Source: Tethya wilhelma (taxonomy: Eukaryota > Porifera > Demospongiae > Tethyida > Tethyidae). Taken from it: a DNA stretch of 64,000 bases. The stretch covers positions 440,797 to 504,796 of the forward strand of contig CAXIPT010000003.1 in assembly GCA_964030475.1 (NCBI GenBank), read 5' to 3'. Within the stretch, counting starts at the first letter, position 1; each line of letters opens with the position of its first letter. Positions 36,458 through 47,100 of this stretch are shown piece after piece. Below the pieces are notes generated by a model, which saw nothing but the letters and a program-made list of their open reading frames with translations, had not been told where the DNA came from and searched no databases. The position numbers and the translations under genes are program-made.

Positions 36458-36890
36458 GTTGAGTGCATGCAGCCTTTGTGTCTCTAATAAACCGTCACAA
36501 ATAGTAATATTGAAATACAAAATCTATGGCGGGGAAATCTAAACTGTTCAAGGACAAGACTCAAAGACTTGACTGGAGTTTAGAAAGACAAAAGCTTATG
36601 TATATTTCTCTTAGGTCTTAAGATATACTAAGCTGAACATATACAGGAAGAGCCCAACAAGACAAAGGCAGTTGTATTCTGGATCAAGGTTGGACAGCGA
36701 CAGCTAGCCAGCGTTTCAAGTTCACTTAGCCTCTACTAGCAAAGATTCCTTACGTTCTGAGGATTCTTACAGTTTGAGTAAGTTGCCTAGGTGAATGAAT
36801 GCAGGCTAATTTTGATGTGGTGGCACTGTACAGATATACTAACTGATAATGATTGGTATGATGAAAGACTTTAATAGATCAAAGAAGCAT

Positions 36891-36893
<3 letters not shown>

Positions 36894-36928
<35 letters not shown>
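36894..36928. repeat. AT microsatellite
   Basis: A (TA)n run stands in the spacer upstream of the astacin gene. Nothing else is recognised between 36,520 and 37,050. Confidence 0.85.
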
Positions 36929-36930
<2 letters not shown>

Positions 36931-37061
36931 CATCATATCCATTATGCATATAGCTACACTGCCATAATTTAGATCAATAGATAACTACATTAGCTATTAT
37001 TATTAACACATGCACTCAATAATTATACATGTATAATACACTGCCTCCATCAGTGGCAGTG

Positions 37062-37071
37062 GCTATAAATA
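37062..37071 (+). promoter_or_regulatory. TATA box of astacin gene
   Basis: GCTATAAATAG lies about 80 bp upstream of the astacin ATG at 37145, a normal position once a short 5'UTR is allowed. Confidence 0.55.
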
Positions 37072-37144
37072 GTAGCTGTACGTATACGTAGCTCTGTGCT
37101 GATAAATTGCTCATGCAGACGTACAGTGTCTAGCTAAAGTAGCT

Positions 37145-39649
37145 ATGAAAATGGCCATCATAAAATTAATCATTGTACTAATGCTGTCACTCAGTTTCTC
37201 CCTAAATCTTTGTGGCAGTACTACAGGAGTTAGTGGAGAGAACAAACCACTCCATGAAGAGAAGAGAGAAGAGAGAGACCAAGAATCTCTTGGCCATCTG
37301 GAGCGGCTTAAAGACGACAAAGATGATGATATCTTCACAGATGAAGAAGCTTACCAAATGAGAGAAGCTAGACGACAAGTGCGGAAGGAGAAAGAAAGGG
37401 TTAATACAGAAACTCAAGCAATAGCCGAAGTCAATCAAGATAAAGTGACGCATAAGGGCAGACTACTGGGAGCTACAGAGGCTGGCCTGTCGGCCATTAA
37501 TGGAAGGATGATGGCACTGGCCCTAGGAGATGATGATCCTCCCAATGAAGAAGATATTAATTTTAGTAAGTTAGTTAAATTATAAAGTCAATCTATACAC
37601 AGTCTCTGCTTGTATGTTAAACTTTGAGCCTTGAACTCTGTCCTCGTGTGTGTGTTAGAACAACAGCTTTATAGTAACATCTGCGTGCATATGTGGGTGT
37701 ACAAATTACATTTAATTTATTAATTTGTCAGCCAATCAAACCACAATGATTTAATTGACTGTAGATAAAGGCTTGTCTGAGTTGTTTGAAGGAGACATTG
37801 TGCTAACTCCAGAGCAGAAGGAGATTTTGGAGAAGCTAAACAAGAATGAAACAAAAGGAGACGAAGAAGAAGCAGTAGACCAGGCCATGAGAGATTACTT
37901 CCTTTATCGCTGGAAAGATGGGATTGTTCCTTACGTACTCAGCAAGAATCTGAGTAAGTTTGATTTTAAAATCAGGCTGATTCAGAATGATTTAGAGTGA
38001 TTCAGAATGATTCAAAATGATTTAGAATGATTTATAAAAGATCCATCTCTATCATGCAAACACACACACACAGTGCCTGACACGATCTCGGTCATACACG
38101 ATGCTATGGATGAGATAGAGCAGGCTACTGAGGGGTGTGTGGTGTTCAGAGAGAGAACCAGTGAAAGAGACTACGTCAGATTCATCAGCAGATATGGGTA
38201 TGTGTGTTACAATAATAGGGTGTATTGTACATATGGTGAACGCTACTGTAGTAGTTCTAGCTCACATGTTGTGACCTTCTTAATACCGTATAGCCGGAAA
38301 TATTGACGGTCAAAAAATTTGACGGTTTGCTCCGCAGAACGTAAAACAAAAATATTGACGAATTTAAATTTGACGATTTACGCATGCACACAATACATTC
38401 ATATACGGCGCCCAAAATATTGGCGGATTTAAATTTGACGATTTGGACTTTGACCGTCAAACCGTCAAATTAAAACCCCCGTCAATATTTCCAGCTATAC
38501 GGTAGTTAATTCCTATATAGGCTGAGATATATATATAATCCCCAGAATACAACACCTAAAAGTTGTTAAATCTCAGCCTAGGAAGGTCGTGGAAAGCTGG
38601 GACTTGCACCATTGCGATCAGCTCAAAGAGATCTTTTAAATGGTGTGCTTTATTTTGAACTTTGAAAAACGGCCATTTTTTTAAAAAATCGCACTCGACC
38701 ATGGGCTATAGTTCATGGTATCTGACAAATTTGATAAAAATGAATTTAGTGAAAAACTACACCATTTGAAAGATCTTTTTGAGCTGATCTCAATGGTGCT
38801 AGTCCCAGCTTCATACAACCTTCCTAGGCTGAGATATGAAGTATTAAAATTGTGATCACTTAGTACAACTATAGTGTTATGTAACAGTCTGTACTTAATA
38901 GCTGTACACGGGAAAATTCTGTGCATATTTTTTGACAAATTTAAACAATCTCAGAATATGTAGTGTTACTCGATCTAACACTTTGTGGGATACATTGCAC
39001 GCAATCGATAACTGTAGTACATCTTGTAGCTTGTTATTTCCTATCAAGTAACACACACTTTCTCTTAGCTAACATATGTACTCATGCACGTACACACTGC
39101 TAACTGTAGCTAGACATATTAGACTACATAATACAGCATAACTGGTAAGTTTATTGACACGCACACACAGGCACACGCACACACACACATACACACATAC
39201 ACACACGCACACACTTAGCACATGCTAAAAAATCCTTAATCTTGGGTACATCTTGTATCTGTCTATGAACTTTTGAGCGTTCAAACTTGTCAGATCTCCA
39301 AATAATGCCCATGGAACCAAGAGAGCTTTTTGGGAAAAAATGTCAGTGTGAATCAATGGGCTTTTTAATTATGCCAAGAAAAACACACACATGCACATTT
39401 GTAACCCTCATGCTGTCTGTCCACTTGAGGTTATGCAACTAATTTGTTGGAGGTTTACACTGTTGGCATTTTTAAAAAATTTTTTTGAAGCAACCACATG
39501 TTACATAATTAAACAGAATACTGCAGTGTGTAGGTACTATTCCCACTAGTGATTCATTGTACGTACAAAATGCTCAAAAATGTATTTAACTATTTGAACT
39601 ACTACAGTTGCTTAGTAACTTCCAACCCACACACATTGACAATGTCATG

Positions 39650-39707
<58 letters not shown>

Positions 39708-39708
39708 N

Positions 39709-39758
<50 letters not shown>

Positions 39759-40895
39759 TTGGTCAAAAGTAGGTAGAACAGGTGGTAAACAAGATATATC
39801 AATTATGAACACAGATAGCAGGGGCTATACGTGTGCCATAAAAGGTCTTGTTATGCACGAGATACTTCATGCACTAGGAAGGTTCCACGAACAGAACAGA
39901 CATGATAGAGACAAGTACATCGAGATCAACTGGGATAATATCGCACAAGGTTAGAGCAAAATTTAATAATATATCGTATTACTTTAATGTATAATTATAA
40001 TAAATTACTATTGTAGTAAGCTTAGTGTAACCATGACATTCTGAGCTCAGTCACACACAGTTTTAAGAGCTCCGAGTGACAACTTAGGGTTAATTGTCAC
40101 AGACGTCACTATCCCATGCAGTTAGTAGGCACATGATTATAATTATTGTAGGCTTTTTAAGGTGCTATTGCATGGAAGCAGCAATTTTTTGAAAAATGGC
40201 CCAAAAATCAATACTGAAATTTCATTGGTTGAAAATACGTCATTGGAATACAATTTGCGCATATGATCTCGTATTAACGTGCACATTATGGCTTCACTGT
40301 GCGGTGTAAATTACTGCGCGTAGAACTTCTGTGCCGTAGCACCTTTAATCTGCATCTGTACTATGCTGGCTCATTCACATGCAACGTACATTTAGTGTTG
40401 CTTCATTTGGCAATGTTCAAATTTCTTCCCTGTGACAAACTACAGGGTACAAGCATGTACGCTTCATAACACTTCTAGTAATTTAAAAAATGCATGTCAT
40501 GCCATGACGTCATTGATAGATATTGTAAACACGTGCCAATTTTGTCATGTCTAATTACAAAGGTTAACATCCCCGTCAGCATACCATATGGAACCAACCT
40601 GTGGGCACAGCTGTGAGATTAATACTTTTAACTTTGAAGCCCGAGGGTAAAAAACCTGCCAATTATAACTTATTGGTAGGAAGAATTAGAGGACATGCAG
40701 GAACTAATTGGCAATGGAATTAGGAAGTGTATCCATAGACCCGGCAGGCTATGTAGCAGGGGAATATGGGGATGGTTGAGTTGTAGTCAGGCAGGCTGGC
40801 ATTTAGCGTGCATGACGTGGTTACGTAGCTTTAATTTGCTTGATCTATGAGAGAAATTTGGTTGTCATGTAACTCTTATGTTTGTGCGTGTGTGT

Positions 40896-40941
<46 letters not shown>

Positions 40942-41227
40942 GTTTGCGTTTGCGTTTGCGTGTGTGTGTGTCTATTTAGGATCAAAACACAACTTCAGAC
41001 GTCAATCTCGCTTCACTGCAACCACACAAGGTCTCTGCTACGACTACAACTCCATCATGCACTATGGAGCTCTGGACTACGCAAAGGACCGAGCCATACC
41101 AGTGATTACAGCAAGGAACGGTGCTCAGATCAGTGGTCAGAGGGAGTACCTAACTTGTAGGGACAGGTTTCACATTATCAAAGCTTACTGTCCCGAGAGA
41201 CTCAAACATTCTGCTAAATCTGTCTAA
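37145..41227 (+). CDS. secreted astacin-family zinc metalloprotease
   Basis: Five exons with matching phases: 37145-37565, 37765-37953, 38074-38197, 39756-39949 and 40980-41227, giving 391 aa. A signal peptide ([20 protein letters not shown]) precedes a long charged prodomain. The FEGD aspartate-switch motif at 148-151 is the astacin latency signature. The mature domain begins near [12 protein letters not shown]. The zinc site [15 protein letters not shown] is at 278 onward (His278, His282, His288, Glu279). The Met-turn [10 protein letters not shown] is at 334. Four core Cys are visible ([21 protein letters not shown]). No EGF, CUB or MAM domain follows the catalytic domain. Likely an extracellular or digestive endopeptidase that is activated by propeptide cleavage. 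MITEs sit in introns 3 and 4, and an N interrupts the CA repeat next to exon 4. Confidence 0.93.
38284..38504. mobile_element. MITE in astacin intron 3
   Basis: The 221-bp element has terminal inverted repeats TACCGTATAGCCGGAAATAT and its reverse (ATATTTCCAGCTATACGGTA). Internal TTTGACGG/CCGTCAAA words occur in both orientations. It has no coding capacity. Confidence 0.85.
38570..38837. mobile_element. foldback MITE, copy 1 (astacin intron 3)
   Basis: ATCTCAGCCTAGGAAGG at the left end and CCTTCCTAGGCTGAGAT at the right end are the tips of inverted arms of about 85 bp (AGCTGGGACT, ATTGCGATCAGCTCAAAG, AGATCTTT). A second copy lies at 58309-58566 in a HELQ intron. Confidence 0.88.
39652..39754. 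repeat. CA microsatellite with one N
   Basis: The (CA)n run ends in the splice acceptor of the astacin catalytic exon. A single N at 39707 marks uncertain repeat length. Confidence 0.95.
40158..40347. mobile_element. MITE in astacin intron 4
   Basis: About 190 bp with inverted ends AAGGTGCTATTGCA and TGCCGTAGCACCTT. The body (ACTGAAATTTCATTGGTTGA, CACATTATGGCTTCACT) also occurs at 45592-45935. Confidence 0.75.
40889..40972. repeat. GT/GCGTTT microsatellite before astacin last exon
   Basis: A (GT)n run is followed by several GCGTTT hexamers and GT again, just upstream of the TATTTAG acceptor. The open frames through it are repeat artefacts. Confidence 0.9.
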
Positions 41228-42690
41228 CTTAGAAGTTAAAATTGTAATTTTTGTTAAGGATGCTTATGATATGAACTTAGTATGATTATATTACATGTTT
41301 AAATGCTTACTAGTCTATTCAAATTGGTGTATCAGAGTCAAAATTTAATACGAAATGCTTTCAAAATTATTGTAACATTAGAATAGTAACTGTTATAAGT
41401 TTTATTCAATTTCTCTTTTTAATATATATACTCATTTCAGAGAACTTATGATCAACTTACTAATGAACACACACATAGAGAGAGTACATGTCACAAGGTA
41501 TTCATTCATTACATACATACACAACATTGTGTTTTCAAAATATTGAACTATAGTACCTCCAATATTGACGGCTTGGACGTATATATACACAATTTTATAC
41601 GTAATACGTTTCAATATTGTATTCGTGCACAGTAAAAACTCCGAACATGAAAAGGACACTTTGAAGACAGTATAAATTCGCTTGTTTGTCCTTTGTAGAT
41701 CTCGAGAGTTTGTCCTCTAAGAGGTTCTGTTTGTATTGCTACAATAGGGATCGAATTGAAATATTTGGGAACCAAATTCAACCAAGAATTGTCCTTAAAT
41801 TTGTTGAGAGGTACTTTAACATGTACAGTAAGGTACAGTTAAAATAACATCATTTACAATCATTGGAAGTGTTGCTACTGAAATTTGAAACTGCATGCAT
41901 GTACTTATCATTTTCCAAGAAGTCATGCAACATTATTATAGTCAGGCCAGTGGATGCATGCAAGCAGGAAGTAAAGGAAGAAACCCTGTAATTACTGACA
42001 TCTCAGCTAATGCAGGAAGAGTCAAGGACAGCGGCAGTGATTGCATATATAAGGCTCCTTTCCAGTAAAAAGGGATCTTTGTGTGTCTATGCAGTGTAGA
42101 TGCCATGTAAATCAACCATGTTGTGAAATAATACTTGTAGAGTAATAATCTTTTCAGATAAAATGAGAGATATATACTATACTCGGAATGGCATACACTT
42201 GTGCACACGTGCTTGCAAACAGACATAAATATGTCACACATGTACACACAAGATGTTTCAAATGCACTACTAAAATCATATGCTCTTATACTAGTGCATA
42301 TATGACACAACACCCTGTTTTTCTGTTGTAGCTAAGTAACACAGCCATACAAAATCTTGTCTAAAATTGGAGTTGTTACTAACTACCATACATGCATGTG
42401 CCCTAGCTCACACAAAAAGGCATGCAGCAACAACTGGTGCTATAAAAGAGCATAGAAAATCTGTACAGATTGCAGGCAAGAATCTCTTGCAGTTAAGTGC
42501 GACAGAGAATTATTGCAGCAGTCATCAAGAATTGTCGATACTTCTTGGAGACAACAGCAAACAGCTCAGTATACTAATAGCCAGCCAACAAGCTTAAGGT
42601 CAGCATAACCAAGAACTGTGAGAAAGAGTGATTGGAAGTAATACTATATGTACTGGACAGCTATAGCTAGCAGGCTATAATTACCGATCA
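41228..42690. other. intergenic region after the astacin gene
   Basis: I see no supported gene. Several AATTT-rich stretches and short open frames on both strands lack homology or splice support. The right end is the presumed promoter or 5'UTR of the repeat protein that follows; TTATTTCAG at 42721-42729 may be a 5'UTR acceptor. Confidence 0.55.
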
Positions 42691-42753
42691 AGAATCAACT
42701 TGTGTCACAATAGTGTCAGTTTATTTCAGCTGTTACTGCGAACTAAGACAAAA

Positions 42754-44064
42754 ATGCTAGGCTTGAGGGAGAGCATTACGATAGTGGTAGTGGTTGCAGT
42801 TGCATCTCTCTTGCCTCTAACAACTGCTCCTCCACATGGCCCCTACGAGCATCGCATATACCGCCCCCCAGTACGGGGTGACTATGAAACAGAGAACAGA
42901 GCAGAGGAACAATTTAATATACAACCTCGTCCATATTACAACAGCCGCTTGGACAGTCTTGCTGACCAGCAGACACACCCTAGTATTGATTGGCCGAAGA
43001 TAGCTGACCAACAGACAAGGTATGATATTGGTGGGGAGAGAGCTAACCAACAGGCAAGATATGATATTGGTGGGGAGAGAGCTAACCAACAGGCAAGACA
43101 TGATATTGGTGGGGAGAGAGCTGGCCAACAGGCAAGATATGATATTGGTGGGGAGAGAGCTAACCAACAGGCAAGATATGATATTGGTGGAGAGAGAGCT
43201 GGCCAACAGACGAGGTATGATATTGGTGGGGAGAGAGCTAACCAACAGGCAAGATATGATATTGGTGGGGAGAGAGCTAACCAACAGGCAAGATATGATA
43301 TTGGTGGGGAGAGAGCTGGCCAACAGGCAAGATATGATATTGGTGGGGAGAGAGCTAACCAACAGGCAAGATATGATATTGGTGGGGAGAGAGCTGGCCA
43401 ACAGACGAGGTATGATATTGGTGGGGAGAGAGCTAACCAACAGGCAAGATATGATGGTGGGGAGAGAGCTGGCCAACAGGCAAGATATGATATTGGTGGG
43501 GAGAGAGCTAACCAACAGGCAAGATATGATATTGGTGGGGAGAGAGCTGGCCAACAGACGAGGTATGATATTGGTGGGGAGAGAGCTAACCAACAGGCAA
43601 GATATGACATTGGTGGGGAGAGAGCTAACCAACAGGCAAGGCATGATATTGGTGGGGAGAGAGCTAACCAACAGACAAGGTATGACATTGGTCGGGAGAG
43701 AGCTAACCAACAGACAAGGTATGATATTGGTCGGGAGAGAGCTGGCCAACAGACAAGATATGACATTGGTGGGGAGAGAGCTAACCAACAAACAAGGTAT
43801 GATATTGGTGGGGAGAGAGCTAACCAACAGACAAGGCATGGTATTGGTGGGGAGAGAGCTAACCAACTCGAGATGCAAAATAGACCACAGCCATATGATG
43901 AACATCTTGAAAAAGTCCACAAGCAAGAATACAGGTTTGTACACCCAGTCAATAGAGAGATGCCTGACCAGTACAATTCAGAGAAGAAAAACATTGAAGA
44001 GAGAGAGCAAACTTCCATAGCTGAATTGGAGCTTGAAGATATACTCGCAAGAAAACTCAATTAA
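42754..44064 (+). CDS. secreted 13-residue-repeat protein with RGD motif
   Basis: I chose the ATG at 42754 because it starts a clean signal peptide (MLGLRESITI, then VVVVAVASLLPLTTA); an upstream in-frame ATG at 42700 would bury it. The product is 436 aa. After a Pro/Tyr-rich head (PPHGPYEHRIYRPPVRGDYE, with an RGD tripeptide) come 22 tandem units of consensus RYDIGGERANQQA. One unit lacks Ile. ANQQ and AGQQ versions alternate in part, suggesting block amplification. A charged tail ends EDILARKLN. Arg, Glu, Gln and Gly dominate, and no catalytic domain is present. I do not recognise the protein. A structural, adhesive or matrix role, or precursor of repeated peptides, is possible. Cleavage sites typical of neuropeptide precursors (KR plus amidation Gly) are absent. 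Confidence 0.8.
   Translation: MLGLRESITIVVVVAVASLLPLTTAPPHGPYEHRIYRPPVRGDYETENRAEEQFNIQPRPYYNSRLDSLADQQTHPSIDWPKIADQQTRYDIGGERANQQARYDIGGERANQQARHDIGGERAGQQARYDIGGERANQQARYDIGGERAGQQTRYDIGGERANQQARYDIGGERANQQARYDIGGERAGQQARYDIGGERANQQARYDIGGERAGQQTRYDIGGERANQQARYDGGERAGQQARYDIGGERANQQARYDIGGERAGQQTRYDIGGERANQQARYDIGGERANQQARHDIGGERANQQTRYDIGRERANQQTRYDIGRERAGQQTRYDIGGERANQQTRYDIGGERANQQTRHGIGGERANQLEMQNRPQPYDEHLEKVHKQEYRFVHPVNREMPDQYNSEKKNIEEREQTSIAELELEDILARKLN
43019..43866 (+). repeat. 39-bp coding minisatellite, 22 units
   Basis: The unit is 39 bp (TATGATATTGGTGGGGAGAG followed by AGCTAACCAACAGGCAAGA). One unit is 36 bp. Because 39 is a multiple of three and the unit is stop-free in several frames, long open frames also appear in the +1 frame and on the other strand. 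Confidence 0.95.
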
Positions 44065-44069
44065 CAGCC

Positions 44070-44620
44070 AAGATTAAAGCTTTGACTGGTAAAAAACGCT
44101 ATAAATTACATAATGATAAAATAGCCAAATGAACAGCATTTTCCCCAAATAACTTTAACTTTTCTTCGTAATTTACAGGAGACTCACTTTTAGTTAAACA
44201 CAATGTATTCACAATTAGCAGCAATTATTTCTAGACACCTTAAGTTTGTTTAAATTTGTAACATTTCCAACTAGAATTGTAGAATCATTTACAATTTGAA
44301 AGAAAGAACATAATTATGTGATAAAATTATCGCACAAATTTGCCATGTGCATGCATGAACTAAAAAAAAATCATTTCTTGTGAAATACTTATATACTTTC
44401 ATCACTTAGCTATATACAATATCATGCACTACTATAATGGAGTGATGATGTAGGTGTGTATATAGAGTCATGTATACCTTAGTGAGGCGGGGAAATGGGA
44501 TCATGTGCACTGTTAAAAATGGTGTGTCCACACTTAAAGTATAAATTTACACACTAGTGTGTTAAGCAACACCTTTTGCCTGTTGCCATGGAAATGTTTG
44601 ATGTGGTTTAAGTTCAAAGA
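44070..44620. other. 3' flank of the repeat protein
   Basis: AT-rich sequence in which I see no gene or recognisable repeat. It ends where duplicated HELQ exon sequence begins. Confidence 0.5.
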
Positions 44621-44635
44621 AGCATATCTTCATTT

Positions 44636-44826
44636 GGATGCCACGGCAGGTAGAAGGAGGTTAAATGGACCACAATTCTGGTATTTCTTCCGAGAAGTGA
44701 GTCAGACAAGAAGCAAAGAAAGCCATAGAGTTCATCATGCTTTGAAGAAAGCCTCATAAACATTGGAATGCGTCTGCTGTTCTCCAGACAGCACTGGGAG
44801 AGGAGCAGGTCAGGAGGTGATGGAGA
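44636..44826 (-). pseudogene. HELQ exon fragment
   Basis: About 190 bp match the HELQ exon at 55397-55696 (GCACGGCAGGTAGAAGGAGG-like text, CCACAATTCTGGTAT, CTGTTCTCCAGACAGCACTG, GAGGAGCAGGTCAGGAGGTG). On the minus strand the reading has stops, and flanking HELQ exons are absent. It is a dispersed duplicate, not a working exon. Confidence 0.85.
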
Positions 44827-44880
44827 ATGACCTTTTGTATTTCCAATATATAACACCCTAGTGGGCATGTTCTAACATAT

Positions 44881-44993
44881 ACATACACACACACACACAC
44901 ACATACACACACAAACACATTCACACATACACACACACAGACACACACACACACAGGTGTTGGTCAAAAGTAGGTCAAAAAGGCGGTGAACAA
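44881..44993. pseudogene. CA repeat plus scrap of astacin catalytic exon
   Basis: A (CA)n run is followed by GGTGTTGGTCAAAAGTAGGT and GGTGAACAAGA. This is the same arrangement as the start of astacin exon 4 at 39755-39800. The match stops where the TIR element begins. Confidence 0.7.
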
Positions 44994-44996
44994 GAC

Positions 44997-46027
44997 ATCA
45001 TACGTACGGTAGTACGTATAGTAGGAATGGGCCGAATGTCCCATAGACACAATACAAAATGTTTATGATCATAAAAATCTATCAAAACAAAATTAAGCCT
45101 TCAAACTTGCTCAGAGGCTCTAACCGACAGATTACCAATCGCATGCAAGGCCTAAAACTCACAGAAACTTTCCTCAGCACTCGTAGAGAGAGCTAGTGGG
45201 AAACCACAACAGTGCCATTTTTGTTCTCCTAACGTACGTACGTACGTACTTTCTAACTGACTTACTTGAAAAGCATTTCCAGAGAACCAGAATGTGTTGA
45301 GCCAACTTTGATAGCACAAAGTAACTCCTTTTCATAGGTAGTACATTCCTTGATACTCGTTTTCATCACAAATAAGCCTAAACAAAAACTAGAAAGCTTT
45401 GAAACTTAGAGTATAAATTCATGTACTTCAATGTAGCCATCTTCTTGTAGGTAGAGTTCAAAGGTCAGTCACGTGGCATTAAATGCGCATGCGCACAAGC
45501 TGCTCTAGAGCAGCCAATGTAGCTGCTTCTCAGATAACTCAAGCTTTTTATACAGACTAACCAGTCTCTGATAGTCTGTTCACTGTAGTGTNATACTGAA
45601 ATTTCATTGGTTGAAAATACGTCATTGGAATGCAATTTGCGCTCCTATTTTCGCGTTGAGTCCAACGTACGCATAATTTTTCTTCGTGACCACGTGGCAA
45701 GCTGCAGCTATTTGACATACTTATACACTTAGACTTACACTCATTTAGCTTGTTTCTTCCCCGTTCCTTCTCTTGGTGTGCTTCTACTGCTCATAATGTC
45801 TTGTAAGCGTTCAAATTCAAACTGCACGTGGTCGCACATTTTAATACACGCATATTGTTCTACGCACATTATGGCTTCACTACGCGGTGTAAATTACTAC
45901 GCGTACAACTTCCGTGCAATAGCACCTTTAATTTTGTTTTGCTAGATTTTTATGATCATAAACATTTTGTATTGTGTCTATGGGACATTTGGCCCATTCC
46001 TACTATACATAATACCGTACGTATGAT
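44997..46027. mobile_element. 1.03-kb TIR DNA element
   Basis: The left end (ATCATACGTACGGTAGTACG ... GGAATGGGCC ... ATACAAAATG ... GATCATAAAAATCTA) and right end are inverted copies of about 90 bp. There is no transposase frame. A second, shorter element resembling the 40158-40347 MITE is nested at about 45592-45935, with an N at its left edge. A partial copy lies at 373-837. Confidence 0.85.
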
Positions 46028-46029
46028 AA

Positions 46030-47100
46030 GAAAGTAATCTTTAACAGCCATACAGTGCATGTCTAAATTGTTTTCAAGTCAAACTTCTACTGTGTAGCAA
46101 TAAATAGCCCAGATGACTTTGATTTTTGATTTGGGCAAGCGCGCGAAAATTTTTAGGTAGCCACGTCCACTTTTGCTAAAACACACCCATTTTATGTGAT
46201 ACATCCCCACCCATTTTTTCACTTCCATGAACTTTGCACTCTACAACGAGCGCGCGCTAAGGAGCTGACTTGTCAAGTTAGCTGTTTTGTGCAAGTATCC
46301 AACGGCTTTCTAGCTCATATTTCTTGTCCTATATAAATTCTCTATCAAGGCTCTCAAAGTAATTATTTTCTACTTGTAAGAGTCCATAAGTTAGCTTTCT
46401 GTTGTTTGTTACAGTGCTTGCAGTCTAGAGAGTAGAATTCCCCATTTTGAGGTTATGTGAGTATAATTCCCAAACAAAGCATCTTCAAATAATTTTTTTT
46501 GGATCATCATCAATATGGGTTATTACTCTATAACAAGACTCAATATGTTGTCATGGCAACCTTTAGTTGCAGAGATATGGCTTCTGATATAAAGCTTTTT
46601 TGGGAAATATGTTAGGGAAGAAAATGACAAACTGTTTATGGCTAAGGTCTACAACTTTACCTGAGCTTTGGTCACCAGTTTGTCCATCTTGGGTAGGATT
46701 TTGGTTGGCTAAAAGCAAACACATCACTTTCAATGAGCATTTTTTCAACTTTTTGACACCATTTTCGGTTAGCGAAGAAACTCAAGAAATACTAACAGCT
46801 AAGATCTGAAACTTGCATGACAAGTTCATCATTAAATGTATTAGCTTTGACTACCATCAGCTTCTTTTGAAACCCTACACTAAGAGTAATATCTGGGTTA
46901 GAACTACAAAATTCCAAAAAAACGTCAAATCTGATTTTGACCACACTCTAAAAATTGGGGAGGTGCAAAATGTTTGGCAGTCCTGAGCCACATTAGAGTG
47001 TACCTATACCCATAACTAGGCTTATCCATTCAAAAAAAAGCTTAATATTCATCCTAAAGTTAGATTTGACAAAGTTTTTACTTGTAGGCAAAAACATGAA
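46030..47100. other. gene-free spacer left of the foldback element
   Basis: I see no supported coding exon and no clear inverted-repeat boundary. The short open frames on both strands overlap and lack recognisable content. Confidence 0.5.

Noticed and set aside
39602..39802. Cys/Val-rich and His/Thr-rich small proteins at CA/GT tracts
   Set aside because: Pure microsatellite translations, as at 12680-12862, 15913-16137, 44754-44954, 57143-57439 and 62334-62528.
43019..43866. CRISPR-like array (regular 39-bp period)
   Set aside because: The units are contiguous with no unique spacers, lie inside a signal-peptide-bearing open frame and have a period divisible by three. It is a coding minisatellite.
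42817..44060. Frames of more than 330 codons in other frames and on the minus strand of the repeat gene
   Set aside because: The 39-bp unit is free of stops in several frames. Only the frame with a signal peptide and non-repeat head and tail is supported.
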